From Phaseolus vulgaris (taxonomy: Eukaryota > Streptophyta > Magnoliopsida > Fabales > Fabaceae), in NCBI RefSeq assembly GCF_000499845.2, contig NC_023749.2, positions 29,102,381 to 29,166,380 of the forward strand: a stretch of 64,000 nt of DNA. Direction: 5' to 3'. The notes beneath the pieces were generated by a model. That model saw nothing but the letters and a program-made list of their open reading frames with translations. It was not told the origin of the DNA and did not search any database. The translations under genes and the position numbers were made by a program. The first letter of the stretch is position 1, and each line of letters opens with the position of its first letter. Of this stretch, positions 55,351 through 64,000 are shown piece after piece.

Positions 55351-55998
55351 GAGTGAATAGAACAGTAGTTGAAGCGCGGGATTTTGAAGACTTAAACGTT
55401 ACGACTGAAGCGCAAGAGGCGCTAGATTGGGACCGTGCGATCGAGCCACGTGTCAAGAGATTAAGCGCTAACTTGGAGTGCAAGAGGCACCAAGCGCTGG
55501 CCATACGATTGAGCCACGAGTCAAGAGATTAGAGCGTGACCCAAAGCGTCACTTCTCCCGCTCAGAGAATGTTACATCTTCAGCACAAAGAATGTCAAGT
55601 CAGCAGTACGGAGAATGTCACATCAGCGGTATGGAGAATGTCACGTCAGCTGATCAGAGAATGACATGTCATCAGAGTGAATAGAACAGTAGTTGAAGCG
55701 CGGGATTTTGAAGACTTAAACGTTACGACTGAAGCGCAAGAGGCGCTAGATTGGGACCGTGCGATCGAGCCACGTGTCAAGAGATTAAGCGCTAACTTGG
55801 AGTGCAAGAGGCACCAAGCGCTAGCCATACGATTGAGCCACGAGTCAAGAGATTAGAGCGTGACCCAAAGCGTCACTTCTCCCGCTCAGAGAATGTTACA
55901 TCTTCAGCACAAAGAATGTCAAGTCAGCAGTACGGAGAATGTCACGTCAGCGGTATGGAGAATGTCACGTCAGCTGATCAGAGAATGACATGTCATCA
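55351..55998. repeat. Tandem duplication of 324 bp upstream of D aORF2
   Basis: 55351-55674 and 55675-55998 are near identical (a few substitutions by eye). Each copy holds a CACGTG (55447 and 55771) and a short internal array of GGAGAATGTCACGTCAGC-like units. It lies where the aORF2 promoter should be. Confidence 0.92.
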
Positions 55999-56002
55999 GA
56001 GT

Positions 56003-56076
56003 GCCACGTGGACAATAGGGCGAGGCCTTAGTCTTTTCGCTGAGAACAAGTTATCAGCTTAAGACTGGGGGGCTTG
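56003..56076. promoter_or_regulatory. G-box, conserved block and polypurine tract of D
   Basis: Plus strand: GCCACGTGGAC, then CTTAGTCTTTTCGCTGAGAA, then AAGACTGGGGGGCTTG directly before the LTR. Same order as in A, C and F (reversed there). Confidence 0.7.
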
Positions 56077-57000
56077 TGTACCGTGCCGTCCCCGGGCATT
56101 GACCAAAGTCAAAGTCAACAGTTAAGTCAAAGTCAACATATAGTGGGACCACTCGAGGAGTCCAAAGAAGGAAGTCAACAGACTGACCGCTTGAGATAAG
56201 GCGTCGCCAAGATGGGGCGTCGCCAAGAGCAGGCGTCGCCAAGATGAGGCGTCGTCAAGATGAGGCGTCGCCAAGATGAGGCGTCGCCAAAGTAAGGCGT
56301 CGCAAGGAGAGGGTGTCACCAGGTTGAAGCATCGCCAGGTTAAGACATAGCCCAAAACAGTAACAAAGAGAAGAGAAAAGTGGCTTCAAGGCCATAGTTC
56401 TAGTACCAGTAGGGAGTAACCAGACTCGTGAAGTACTCATACCACCGCTGGGAGGCCCCTAGGATAGATACGACCCATGAGAGGGCCACGCCTAGGGGCA
56501 AACCATGTGCGTAGTGCAAGAGGAAGGTAGATACACTCCCAGGGGAAGTGACTAGAGGTTGGGGGGTTTGAGTTGGCACCCAGAAAGTCACCCCACGCGC
56601 CAGATGCTCTTCGAGGAAAAAGGAATAGCACAATGGAATAACCCTAAGTTGGGTTATGATGCCGTGAGGCTCTCTGCGTAGAATAACGATCAAGTCAGAA
56701 GAACACGTGGCAATAAGCACTGGAATATCAATATTCTCCTGAAAGTTCGCTAAGGTACGCGTTAATTTAGTTTACGTATCAAATGTTTCAAGGCATATTT
56801 TTATACACTTTCAATGCGCTTTAATGCGCTTTAACGCGCTTTAAATGCGGGAGGTGTATAAAAAGGGGCCTTGGGACGTTTGAAGGGGATCCGAGTTTTG
56901 ACCTAATTCTCACAGTTTACACAGAGCCACAAACCCTAGTTGTTTCATGACGCACCCACTATACGCACAGACAATTAAGGCAACACAGTACTAGTTATTG
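56077..57000 (+). repeat. 3' LTR of element D, truncated
   Basis: From TGTACCGTGCCGTCCCC to GTTATTGAG near 57000; the counterpart of the last 200 or so bases of the B LTR, including the U5 block, is missing. It has a GGCGTCGCC array at 56194-56345 and a TATA-like TATAAAAA at 56857-56864. Replaced at about 57001 by element G sequence. Confidence 0.85.
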
Positions 57001-57261
57001 AGTATGATGGAGATCAAGATCAAGAGAACATAGAGGCCAATCAACAAGATCAAGAAGAGGTGGAGGCACAAATAGAAGACGCCCATGGAGGTCAAAGTCC
57101 ACCTCAAAGGCTTACAAGAAGCATGTTTAAAGCTTTAGGAGCAATAGGACATTTATTTTCTCTTTTTGTAATTTCTTTAGTTGAAGGTGCTTAGAGGGAA
57201 ACTTTAGAAACCTCTATTGTTATAGCATCTTTTAGGCTTTAGTTAGGAACTTTAGGGGGGG
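57001..57261 (+). pseudogene. C-terminal tail of a G-type pol, upstream of a G LTR
   Basis: A frame of 63 codons (57003-57194) reads an acidic, Gln-rich stretch then PPQRLTRSMFKALGAIGHLF and a stop. That resembles the end of some plant Ty3/gypsy polyproteins. It is followed by untranslated sequence and a polypurine-like TTTAGGGGGGG immediately before the LTR. This marks the LTR at 57262 as having an internal region on its left as well as its right. Confidence 0.65.
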
Positions 57262-58029
57262 TGTGTTAGTAGATAGGTGTAGAAGTAGAATAGGAGGTGC
57301 CAAAGTGAAAGAAGGAGTCACACCTTCCAAATGGCTTGAAATAGGCGCCGGTTTTAGCTAGCTTTAGGAGGGAAATTTGAATTGTTTTAGCTTGCATTTT
57401 CAGCACCTTAGGCTATAAATAGAGGTGCTCTCTTTGTAAAATTGAGATTGGAACTTATCTAAAGAAACTATACTCAAAATTGGAGTGAGCATTGGAGAGC
57501 TTTTGAGCCTTCTTCTCTAGTCTTATCTTGAAGGATCCATGGTGTCCTCAAGTGGCGGCAGCACTCTCATCTAGGAGCAACTACACTTCTAGTGGCGAGA
57601 TCATTCACCATTCTTCCATCTTCATGAGCATTCTCTTCTCCTTCCTTTCTTCTCTTGTTAATTTCCTTGTCTTAGCTTGTTTCCTAGTTGTTTTGGTTCG
57701 GCAATTTCAGCTTGTTAATGTGTAGCTATGGTTCATTTGTGTTCTTGGCTGTTCTTCATCTTTTCTTCTTCAATTCCAGCATTTTGATTCGGTACCTTGC
57801 TGTTTTATTTTTGTTAATTAGTGTTTTTGCCTTTCCTCCATTTCTTTTGGTTCAATTTGATAATATGTGGAACATCCAAATGAGTTTGGGATTTGGTACT
57901 AGTTTTTGGTGAGTTCTTGTTTTAGAACATTGATCCAACTCTAAGAAAAGTGCCTAAATAATGTCCAGCTCAAGGTGATTCCTAAGAATGTCAAGAATCA
58001 TTCTCTATATGGCTAGTGGAATCACATCA
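57262..58029 (+). repeat. LTR of element G
   Basis: About 768 bp, beginning TGTGTTAGTAGATAGG and ending near GGAATCACATCA; TATA-like CTATAAATAG near 57412. It serves as 3' LTR for the tail on its left and as 5' LTR for the gag-pol on its right. Confidence 0.7.
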
Positions 58030-58031
58030 TG

Positions 58032-58049
58032 TGGTATCATGAGTTTAGG
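58032..58049 (+). other. Primer-binding site of element G
   Basis: TGGTATCATGAGTTTAGG, sharing the first eight bases with the initiator-tRNA-Met site TGGTATCAGAGC. Confidence 0.6.
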
Positions 58050-59374
58050 TGTGTTCTTGTTTAATTGTTGAGTTGTGTAGCACTTTTTTTGCAAGAGCTC
58101 TTTAATTTTCTTGCAATTTAAGTTTCTGTTTTAGATTTTTACTTGAGTATTCTTGCTGTTTTTCTTTTACTCCAAGTGCTTGTGAAAAGGTTTATGGCAC
58201 TCATTCTTCTTATGAGTATGGTTGCTCTTTTGGAATGGCATTATCCTTCCTAGAGTTTACCTTAAGCTTCCTTTCACTTGTTGTTAAAATTTGTGATGTG
58301 TCTTTTAATTTTGTAATCATGTCAAGTTTTGTCTTAGTCATGTTATTCCATAATTGTCATTACTTCTAGTAGTACTTTTATTGTTTTGATTGTTTCTTGC
58401 TTTAGTGTCATATAATTTTCTGAATTGATATTGATCCTTTGTGCATTTTATTTTTAGAATTGAGTTCATACTTGTATTCTAGACCTATACAAGTTCCAAT
58501 ACATCATTTTCCATTATGTCTTTGCTAGTTCATAATTCTGTTTTTTTATTCCTATTAGGATTCCTCTGTTTCTGAAAAACGTGCTTACTGTTTTTCCTTA
58601 TTGCAATTTATTTACTCACTGGAAAATTCTGAAATTCTGGATTTGTGATATTCGAAGTGTTAGAAAAGAGTAGAAAAAAGAATCATTCAAAAATTCAAAG
58701 TACACAAAAAATGATAAATAAAATAAAAAAAGTGTACAATTCTGCCGAAAAGAATACGATAATCTGGCAGCGATTTTAAAAAATTTATCTCAATTAATTG
58801 GCTTACTTTTTTTAATTGATTCCACTTTCATTATTGAGTTAACATCTTGAAGTTTCTGTGGTTTAAATTTCATAATCCAGTTCGCTCTACATCATTCCAG
58901 TTAAATCAGTGAATATCAAGCACAGTTTGCATTTAAAAAAAATAAAATTCCAGTAGCTAATTTTTTGTTTTCTTCATCTACTCTAGTGCTTTTCCTTAAG
59001 TATTCTTTTGTGTGCCTACTTTCTCATTGAGTTCTTTATTTTCTTGATTGTCTTTCATTCTTACTCTTTGAGTTTGTCTTACATATAGTTTTCCTTTTGC
59101 AATTACCTTTCCTTGCTTATACCTTTTCTTGTTTGTCTTTATTGTTTCATTGGTTTTGTGGTGGTTGCTTTTGAGATTGGTGTGCTTGCTTTGACATCTT
59201 TCATTTGAGGATTCCAAGGCCTCAAGATCAGATTGGTGCAAGAACATTATTTCTTTGAGAGTGACCTCTTTTTCTACCTCATTTCACTTCGGCATTCTTG
59301 CTGGCCAAGCTCACTGTTTTTGCTAATTTTTAACTTGTTTGCTGTTTTTGTGTGTTTGCTGTTTTTAATTACAA
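58050..59374 (+). other. Leader of element G
   Basis: 1.3 kb of T-rich untranslated sequence between primer site and gag. The frames in it have no recognisable content. Confidence 0.6.
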
Positions 59375-60766
59375 ATGGCTGGATTTTCAAGTGATGCATC
59401 CTACAAGCAGAATTCTCCTTCCAAAGCTTCAATCCTTGGTGAATTACATGAAGCTCAAAGAACAATTAGACGGTTGGAGGAGAAATTGCAAAAGTTGGAG
59501 GTGCAACAAACTAGACCATCTCCTTCCATCCATGATGAGCATCTTGCACATAGACCTTCAACAAGAGCATCTTCAAATGATTTTGGCCGTGAAGATGAGC
59601 ATAGGAGAAGGAGAACTCCACCCCAAGTCCATGGACAAAGACATCATCATCAAGGGGAAAGAACTCACTACGGCAATGGCTTCTATCATGATGCAAAGTC
59701 TAAGCTTCCTTCGGTCAAGCTACCTTGTTTTAATGGTTCTAGTGATCCAAATGTATATTTAGATTGGGAGGCTAAGTGTGAACAAATTTTTGAGATCCAT
59801 GAGATCCAAGATGAGCATAAGCTTATGCTAGCCACCCTAGAGTTTAGTGATTATGCCATGAAATGGTGGCATGGAATTGTAAAGGACATTATCTATCACA
59901 AGGGTCATATGCGCGCTAGGTTTGTGCCCCCACATTTTAGGAAAGACCTCATGTTGAGACTCCAACGGTTTCAACAAGGCACGCTAAATGTGGATGAATA
60001 TTATAAGGAGCTTGAGACGCTTGTGCTTAAAATTGAATTAGAAGAAAGTGAAGAAGCCATGGTTGCTAGGTTTGTGAGTGGTCTTAGGAAGGATATTCAA
60101 GACATTGTTGAGTTACAAGAGTATTCATCATTGGGCTCTTTAGTTCATCTTGCAATGAAGGTGGAAGCCCAACTTGCTAAGAAAAACTCTTTTAAAAATG
60201 CTTCCAATGATGGATACTACTCCAAGTCTTGGAGAAACAAAACTTCTTTTTCTAAACATCCTTCCAAAGATTCTTCTTTCAAACCCAAGGAATCTAAGCC
60301 ATCTACTTCTAGGCCTAAATCTCCCACTAGAACGTCTAATACTAAATGCTTTAAATGTATGGGTTATGGTCATATTGCTGCAAATTGTCCTTCCAAACGA
60401 AGTATGTACATGCATGAGGGCATTGTAGTTAGTGAGCATGATTCGGATTCTCCTAAGCATTCATTGCATTCACATGCATCTAGTGAGGAAGAGAGCGAAT
60501 ATCCACTTGAAGGGGACTTGTTAGTTGTGAGAAGACTTCTTGGACAAGTTTCACAACCTTTTGATGAAAGTCAAAGGGAAAATATTTTCCATACAAGATG
60601 TCTTATTCAAAACAACATTTGTTCCTTGATAGTGGATGGGGGTAGTTGTGCAAATGTGGCTAGTACAAGAGTAGTAGATAAGCTTGGATTGCCTACTATC
60701 TCTCATACAAAGCCCTACAACTTACAATGGCTTAGTGAAGTAGGAGAAATAATTGTCAATAAATAA
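59375..60766 (+). pseudogene. gag and start of protease (element G)
   Basis: ATG at 59375 (MAGFSSDASYKQNSPS), coiled coil, gag core (LPCFNGSSDPNVYLDWE ... RLQRFQQGTLNVDEYYKEL ... MVARFVSGLRKDIQ), Ser/Lys-rich linker and a classical zinc knuckle CFKCMGYGHIAANC. The protease active site follows (SLIVDGGSCANVAS). It ends at TAA 60764-60766, but the same frame continues beyond it. Unlike A-E this is not a Tat-type element: the first RNaseH keeps its Asp and the knuckle is CCHC. Confidence 0.82.
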
Positions 60767-61177
60767 GTCCTCATCCATTTCTCCATTGGAAAATACAAAG
60801 ATGAGGTATTATGTGATGTTGTGCCCATGGAAGCCACTCATGTTCTTTTGGGAAGGCCTTGGCAATTTGATAGAAAAGTTTTACATGATGGCTTTACCAA
60901 CAAACTATCTTTTGAATTCCATGGTCACAAGGTTACTTTAAAATCTCTCTCTCCAAGAGAAGTCTATGAGGACCAAGTTATCATGAAGAAAAAGAGGGAG
61001 AGTGAAAAAGATAAAAAAGATAAGAGTTCTAAGCCTACACTCCTTGTGTCTAGGCGTGACATTGAAAGGGAAATAGTGGCTCATCATCCTCTTTTCTTAG
61101 CCCTCCCTAGAACTCTTAGAGTATAAACACTTGTTGATAGTCCTCATTGCTTGGAAAATTTGGTAGAAGAGTTCTAA
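60767..61177 (+). pseudogene. Rest of protease and linker (element G)
   Basis: Same frame as gag: VPMEATHVLLGRPWQFDRKV, SLSPREVYEDQV, a Lys-rich linker, then TAA at 61124-61126 and 61175-61177. The contexts suggest at least two of G's three TAAs replaced CAA. Confidence 0.78.
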
Positions 61178-62346
61178 GATGTGTTTCAAGATCCTCCAAA
61201 TGGACTTCCACCTTTGAGAGGGATTGAGCACCAAATTGATTTGATACCGGGTTCTTCTTTACCAAACCGTCCAGCATATAGGACCAATCCAAGTGAAACC
61301 AAGGAAATTCGCCAACAAGTTGAGGCTTTGATTGAGAAAGGGTGGGTGCAAGATAGCATGAGTCCTTGTGCTATGCCTATCATCTTAGTGCCAAAAAAGG
61401 ATGGCACATGGCGAATGTGTTTGGATTGTAGAGCCATCAATAACATAACAATTAAGTATAGGCATCCCATACCTAGACTAGATGATTTGTTGGATGAATT
61501 ACATGGTTCCAAAATCTTTTCAAAGATTGATCTTAAAAGCGGCTACAATCAAATCCGTATCAAACCGGGTGATGAATGGAAGACGGCTTTTAAGACCAAC
61601 TTTGGTTTATATGAGTGGTTAGTCATGCCTTTTGGCCTAACTAATGCACCAAGTACTTTCATGCGCCTCATGCATCATGTTCTTAGACCTTTCATTGGTA
61701 AGTTTGTTGTGGTTTACTTTGATGACATTCTCATTTATAGCTTATGTTTGAATGACCATAGGTTGCATGTTAGGCAACTTTTAGAAACCCTTAGGAAGGA
61801 ACATTTGTATGCTAACCTTGCTAAATGTATGTTTGCTCTTGATCATATAGAATTCCTAGGGTTTGTTGTGAGTTATAAAGGGGTCCATGTGGACAAAACA
61901 AAGGTGGTGGCCATTCAAAATTGGCCTACACCGAAATCTTTGAATGAGGTCCGAAGTTTTCATGGACTTGCTTCTTTCTATAGAAGATTTGTCCCAAACT
62001 TTGGTACCATTGCCGCACCACTCAATGACATAGTGAAAAAGGATGTGGTCTTTCATTGGGGAGAAGCACAACAAAATGCTTTTGACACTTTGAAAGAAAA
62101 ATTGACTAATGCTCCCATCTTGGCCCTTCCTAATTTCACTAAGACATTTGAGATTGAGTGTGATGCTTCAAGCATAGGTATTGGGGCTGTTCTCCTTCAA
62201 GAGGGCCACCCCATAGCCTATTTTAGTGAGAAATTGAAGGGAAGTCATCTCAACTATTCCACCTATGATAAGGAATTATATGCACTTGTTAGGGCTTTGT
62301 TTACTTGGCAACACTATCTTTTTCCCAAAGAGTTTGTGATACTTAG
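61178..62346 (+). pseudogene. RT and partial RNaseH of element G
   Basis: [60 protein letters not shown] and [11 protein letters not shown] mark a Ty3/gypsy RT. RNaseH starts [18 protein letters not shown] with its catalytic Asp and breaks off after KEFVIL where element E is inserted. Lineage not assigned; chromovirus-like in style. Confidence 0.85.
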
Positions 62347-63143
62347 TGTACCGCCCTGGTAGTCGGGAGTGATGACGTGGCATCCTGCTACAGTATAGGC
62401 GTGTTGACAAGGCGCCAGGTTGGCAGAAGGGAAGGAAGTCGGGGGGGCTCGCGTAGTCGCCAGTTGTCAAGTTGGCGTGTTCCGATCTCCAGCTTACTAG
62501 AATCGGCGATCACCGGGTTAAAGATGAAGTCGCCAGATGTAGATTCAGGCGACCTAGTCATTGGAGATCGCCAGAGCAAGCACATCGCCAAGGATGAAGG
62601 AGGAGCAGATTATGAAGGCGGCCGGCGAGACCACAGGGAAGGTGTATGAAGGCCCCTAACTCGCCAGTTTCAGTAGAGATTGCACTCCCAAGTTAGCTAT
62701 GCACTGGGCAGTACCATGCATACGTAACTTAGCCAAAATGAGAGTAGAAGCAGCGCCAAGTCAAGGAGCCTCCAGATGATGGCACGTGTACAGTTGGATG
62801 CGAGCCACGTGTCCAAGTCTGTAACTGCCAGGAGAGAGAAAGCTACCAGGTATATAAGAGTTCTCAACAAACTTTCTGAGGTACGCACGTTCAGATTATA
62901 CTCTTTACGCTTGCGAGTTGTAGAGCTGACTGTGAGAGAGGATTTGCACGGTTCTTGTTCTCTTAGTATTTGGTGATACTGTCACTGACTTGAGCGTTGG
63001 AGTGCGATCGGCCGCAGCGGCACCGCTCTGTTTCTTTGCAGGTTCTTGAGGTGGATCTCGAAGAGGAACGGAGGTTCGAAGCGGTGCGCACGTCGATCCT
63101 TTGACGAGGCAGTTTCCAGCGTTCCGGTCAACAGGCAGGATCA
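62347..63143 (+). repeat. 5' LTR of element E
   Basis: 797 bp, TGTACCGCCCTGGTAG to GGCAGGATCA. TATA-like TATATAAG at 62851-62858; U5 block at 62989-63042. It retains sequence matching the 61 bp missing from the right LTR of A. Confidence 0.92.
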
Positions 63144-63145
63144 TC

Positions 63146-63163
63146 AGGCGCCCACTGTGGGGC
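63146..63163 (+). other. Primer-binding site of element E (tRNA-Lys type)
   Basis: AGGCGCCCACTGTGGGGC: same first-base A as element A and one further C-to-T change. Confidence 0.85.
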
Positions 63164-63551
63164 CGTGTAAAACTTGCTCCCATCCACAGCGTGAGTTGTT
63201 GGAAGTTTTCGAAGTTTTTTGCGTGGTTGTGTGCTGGTGCAACCATCGTTCGCTGTTTGCTTGAGTTTCGTTCGGTGAATTTGCGTTTTGTACCGTTCGT
63301 TTGGCTTTTCGATCGGCGGAGTGAGGTTTCCTGCTGTTTACACGTAATCTGTTTGGTGGAAGTTCGAGTTCTTTCGCTCGTTTGGTTGTCCGCGGGGAAG
63401 CGGTGGTTTCTGGTGAAGTTGTGGTTTTCTTTGAAGGCTTACGGTGTTCTTGAGTTTTCTTGTGCAGTTTCGCACTGTTTTCTCCGGTTGATCGCTGATT
63501 CGATCGTGGTTGAAGTGTTGTTCGCTGCATTCTTGTGATTCGCTGAAGTTC

Positions 63552-64000
63552 ATGAGAAAAATGAGAAGCAATCGTTCAAGCCCCGTGGCGCCTGTCGCTG
63601 CTGAAGGCGACGCCGCCATGACCATGGCGCAGATGGCAGAGATGATGCGCTCGTTGCAGGCAACTGTGGAAGCCTCACGCGTAGAGCAGGCGAGAATACA
63701 TGAGGACCTGGTCGCCTCTCGCGCAAGGAATGAGGAGCTCAGCAAGGTTACTGAGGAGCTGCGTCAAGCTCTTCAGGAGCAGCAAGGGCGTTCTTCTGCT
63801 GAAGAGGTGGCGCCGTCATCGCCACCTCGTGTTTTTCCTATGCCTTTTGTTCAGGCGATTACCGACACGCCCATTCCTGCGAGTGTGGTTCCGGTTAAGG
63901 CTGTTTTCACCGGCGTGGAGGATCCTGAGGATCCTGAGGCTCATCTCACCACGTTCCATACGCAGATGATGCTGTCGGGAGGGTCCGACGCCGTCTACTG
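63552..64000 (+). CDS. gag of element E, running off the window
   Basis: ATG at 63552 (MRKMRSNRSSP) and open for about 149 codons to the window end. Coiled coil (MAQMAEMMRSLQ ... SKVTEELRQALQ), then the start of the gag domain (AHLTTFHTQMMLSGGSD). A 9-base tandem duplication gives EDPEDPEAHL where A and B have EDPEAHL. No stop in the visible part, so this copy may be in better condition than A. Confidence 0.85.
   Translation, partial: MRKMRSNRSSPVAPVAAEGDAAMTMAQMAEMMRSLQATVEASRVEQARIHEDLVASRARNEELSKVTEELRQALQEQQGRSSAEEVAPSSPPRVFPMPFVQAITDTPIPASVVPVKAVFTGVEDPEDPEAHLTTFHTQMMLSGGSDAVY

Larger units (their letters stand above)
49006..57000 (+). mobile_element. Element D: 3' half of a Tat-type gypsy element
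   Basis: Plus strand: second RNaseH and integrase (49006-50994), conserved post-pol block, minisatellite spacer, aORF2 on the minus strand, polypurine tract, and most of the 3' LTR (56077-57000). The 5' half was removed when Co2, C and B were fused. The same LTR family as B, but a separate copy, since B keeps its own RNaseH and integrase. Confidence 0.85.
62347..64000 (+). mobile_element. Element E: 5' part of an A-family gypsy element
   Basis: Plus strand, inserted in element G RNaseH: 5' LTR (62347-63143), primer site, leader and gag up to the window end. LTR termini, primer-site variant and gag start agree with element A, but the LTR is clearly more diverged from A than A's two LTRs are from each other. 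The left flanking five bases are CTTAG. Confidence 0.9.

Noticed and set aside
25501..57000. Treating B (left) and D (right) as one element split by nested insertions
   Set aside because: Both contain the second RNaseH and integrase, so they are two copies of the same LTR family, not two halves of one.
57528..57912. Hydrophobic plus-strand ORFs in the G LTR
   Set aside because: They result from T-rich LTR sequence and are not conserved with any known element gene.

Overview
This window looks like pericentromeric or otherwise repeat-rich DNA of a dicot plant. A legume of the Phaseolus/Vigna group is most likely, judging from the copia gag knuckles and the LTR style; that is recognition from memory, not a search. 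I find no convincing host protein gene, rRNA or tRNA gene. Almost everything from 3.9 kb to the right edge is a nest of LTR retrotransposons. AT-rich host DNA is visible only at 1-3886 and about 16028-20280.

Layout. (1) 1-3886: AT-rich host DNA with a 380-bp foldback CACTA-type MITE (962-1341). (2) 3892-16022: element A, a complete minus-strand Ty3/gypsy element of the Tat/Ogre type, with 5-bp target duplications (CATGT), two LTRs, a primer site matching plant tRNA-Lys, gag-protease-RT-RNaseH-integrase, and a second gene (aORF2) on the opposite strand. (3) 16028-20280: host DNA with a 66-bp minisatellite. (4) about 20280-24067: copia remnant Co1 (minus strand), whose leader carries a gypsy solo LTR (22599-23447, duplication AGGAT). 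(5) 24068-25500: 3' end of gypsy element F, broken by (6) element B (25501-32613, plus strand), which has a 5' LTR and all of gag-pol but no 3' end. (7) 32614-43175: element C (minus strand), with both LTRs, gag-pol and aORF2; its left end is fused to B by a deletion. (8) 43176-49005: copia element Co2 (minus strand), split by a copia-type solo LTR (44358-46134, duplication GAAAC). (9) 49006-57000: the 3' half of element D (plus strand; RNaseH-integrase, aORF2, 3' LTR). (10) 57001-62346: a different Ty3/gypsy element, G, cut by (11) element E (62347 to the window end), same family as A but in the opposite orientation.

How the genes work together. The Tat-type elements (A-F) share one plan. 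A single long gag-pol frame runs one way. aORF2 is read from just inside the 3' LTR toward the end of pol, so the two genes converge on a minisatellite-rich spacer. In A, C and D, aORF2 has a 5'-UTR intron ending just before the ATG and a phase-1 coding intron at the same codon position. It encodes an N-terminus resembling the histone H3 tail (MARTKTTAN / MARLKQTAR / MARTKTTPN), a domain resembling the 'putative gypsy type transposon' family, acidic and basic (NLS-like) tracts and, in A and D, a coiled coil. I regard this spliced antisense gene with an H3-like tail as the most interesting thing here. Three non-coding blocks recur between the families: one at the polypurine tract, one after pol and one in U5.

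Every copy is damaged. Most premature stops in the gypsy elements are CAG/CAA/CGA to TAG/TAA/TGA changes, the pattern expected from deamination of methylated cytosine.
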